A stretch of 39,480 bases of DNA from contig CANQBP010000019.1 of assembly GCA_947589415.1 (NCBI GenBank), forward strand, positions 1 to 39,480, written 5' to 3'. Positions 39,318 to 39,480 of this stretch are shown here, in pieces. The notes beneath the pieces are model-generated. The model had not been told where the DNA came from, searched no databases, and worked only from the letters and a program-made list of their open reading frames with translations. Both the position numbers and the translations under genes were made by a program. The DNA is from an uncultured Clostridia bacterium (GTDB lineage Bacteria; Bacillota; Clostridia; Oscillospirales; Acutalibacteraceae). How positions within the stretch are numbered: the first letter of the stretch is position 1; each line of letters opens with the position of its first letter.

Positions 39318-39480
39318 CCGCAAGCCTTTGAAAAGGCTTGACCTAAACTTGCATTTTGATGCCATAACTTTCTTACGGCGAAACGGCTCGTTAGGGCCGT
39401 TTTCGATATAGACCTACTCATTCCGATAGGCAAGTTTATTATCGCGGAAACAGACTACCCCACTCAAAAGTCAAAGCGAA
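39318..39480. repeat. Tandem repeat, copy B (continues past the window)
   Basis: It repeats the layout of copy A: the CAAGCCTT hairpin (39321-39340), the GTTA-capped stem, CCTA...TAGG (39413-39430) and the block ending at the window edge. The ends and the CAAGCCTT region are nearly identical to copy A, while the middle has diverged. Further copies may follow. Confidence 0.85.
39381..39402. other. GTTA-capped 9-bp stem, copy B
   Basis: AAACGGCTC, loop GTTA, GGGCCGTTT. Relative to copy A, stem pairs 1, 3 and 4 changed G-C to A-T, G-C to A-T and T-A to C-G; pair 8 changed T-A to T-G. The stem and loop are kept. Confidence 0.85.

Noticed and set aside
39111-39480. CRISPR array
   Set aside because: The repeat unit is about 160 bp with two copies about 206 bp apart and internal palindromes; no short regular repeats or unique spacers and no cas genes.

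Overview
The window looks like a chromosomal housekeeping segment from a low-to-mid GC Gram-positive Clostridia, most likely Ruminococcaceae/Oscillospirales. Evidence: strong AGGAGG ribosome sites, SigA-type promoters with 17-nt spacers, frequent TTG/GTG starts, a DnaD/DnaI-type helicase-loading pair, a Fe-S type PurF, a ClpE-type chaperone, PlsY, CvpA and SecG. The species assignment is inference. About 27 protein genes are supported. All but one lie on the minus strand; the exceptions on the plus strand are two tRNA-Ser genes and one D-Ala-D-Ala carboxypeptidase.

Layout, left to right (minus-strand operons read right to left). 1-3460: purE-purF-purM plus an overlapping, window-truncated flavodoxin-like gene, from one SigA promoter with a 25-bp tandem repeat beside it. 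3646-3974: tRNA-Ser(UGA) and tRNA-Ser(GCU) with promoter and terminator. 4135-9812: a four-gene signalling operon (hybrid histidine kinase, solute-binding lipoprotein, HPt protein, REC-HD-GYP protein) with a long structured leader. 10026-14239: ClpE-like ATPase, CvpA and PlsY, each with its own promoter. 14288-21188: a truncated RNA-repair kinase (Pnkp) relic, RNase R, DegV, DnaI-like loader, DnaD-like protein and the CCA-adding enzyme. 21221-21885: SecG with an unusually long Ser/Ala/Glu tail. 22143-26839: a topoisomerase IV-like pair (A subunit, divergent B subunit) with a small membrane protein between them that contains an internal 177-bp tandem duplication. 26875-31665: SUKH/SMI1-KNR4 protein, UvrB, a NimA-like flavoprotein and a U32 'peptidase' (TrhP-like). 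31765-33985: Der GTPase, ribosomal protein L32 and YceD/DUF177. 34123-36094: a small P-loop protein and Pgi. 36258-38850: two convergent penicillin-binding D,D-carboxypeptidases. 38900-39480: a non-coding block of tandem hairpins and a ~206-bp repeat that runs off the window.

The signalling operon makes a coherent phosphorelay: kinase His, receiver Asp, HPt His61, then Asp55 of the HD-GYP protein, so an extracellular signal would set c-di-GMP breakdown. The lipoprotein has no ABC permease beside it, so it may be a ligand-capturing co-sensor.

The least explained element is the hairpin array at the right edge. Two tandem copies of one repeat carry the same GTTA-capped 9-bp stem, but three stem pairs differ by paired (compensatory) substitutions. 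This suggests selection on structure rather than on a protein. Other second-look items are the kinase leader, the SecG tail, the duplicated membrane protein between the topoisomerase genes, the triple GL-x-I motif in the SUKH protein, and the Pnkp relic ending inside a 13-bp inverted repeat. No CRISPR array, insertion sequence, prophage or attachment site was seen.
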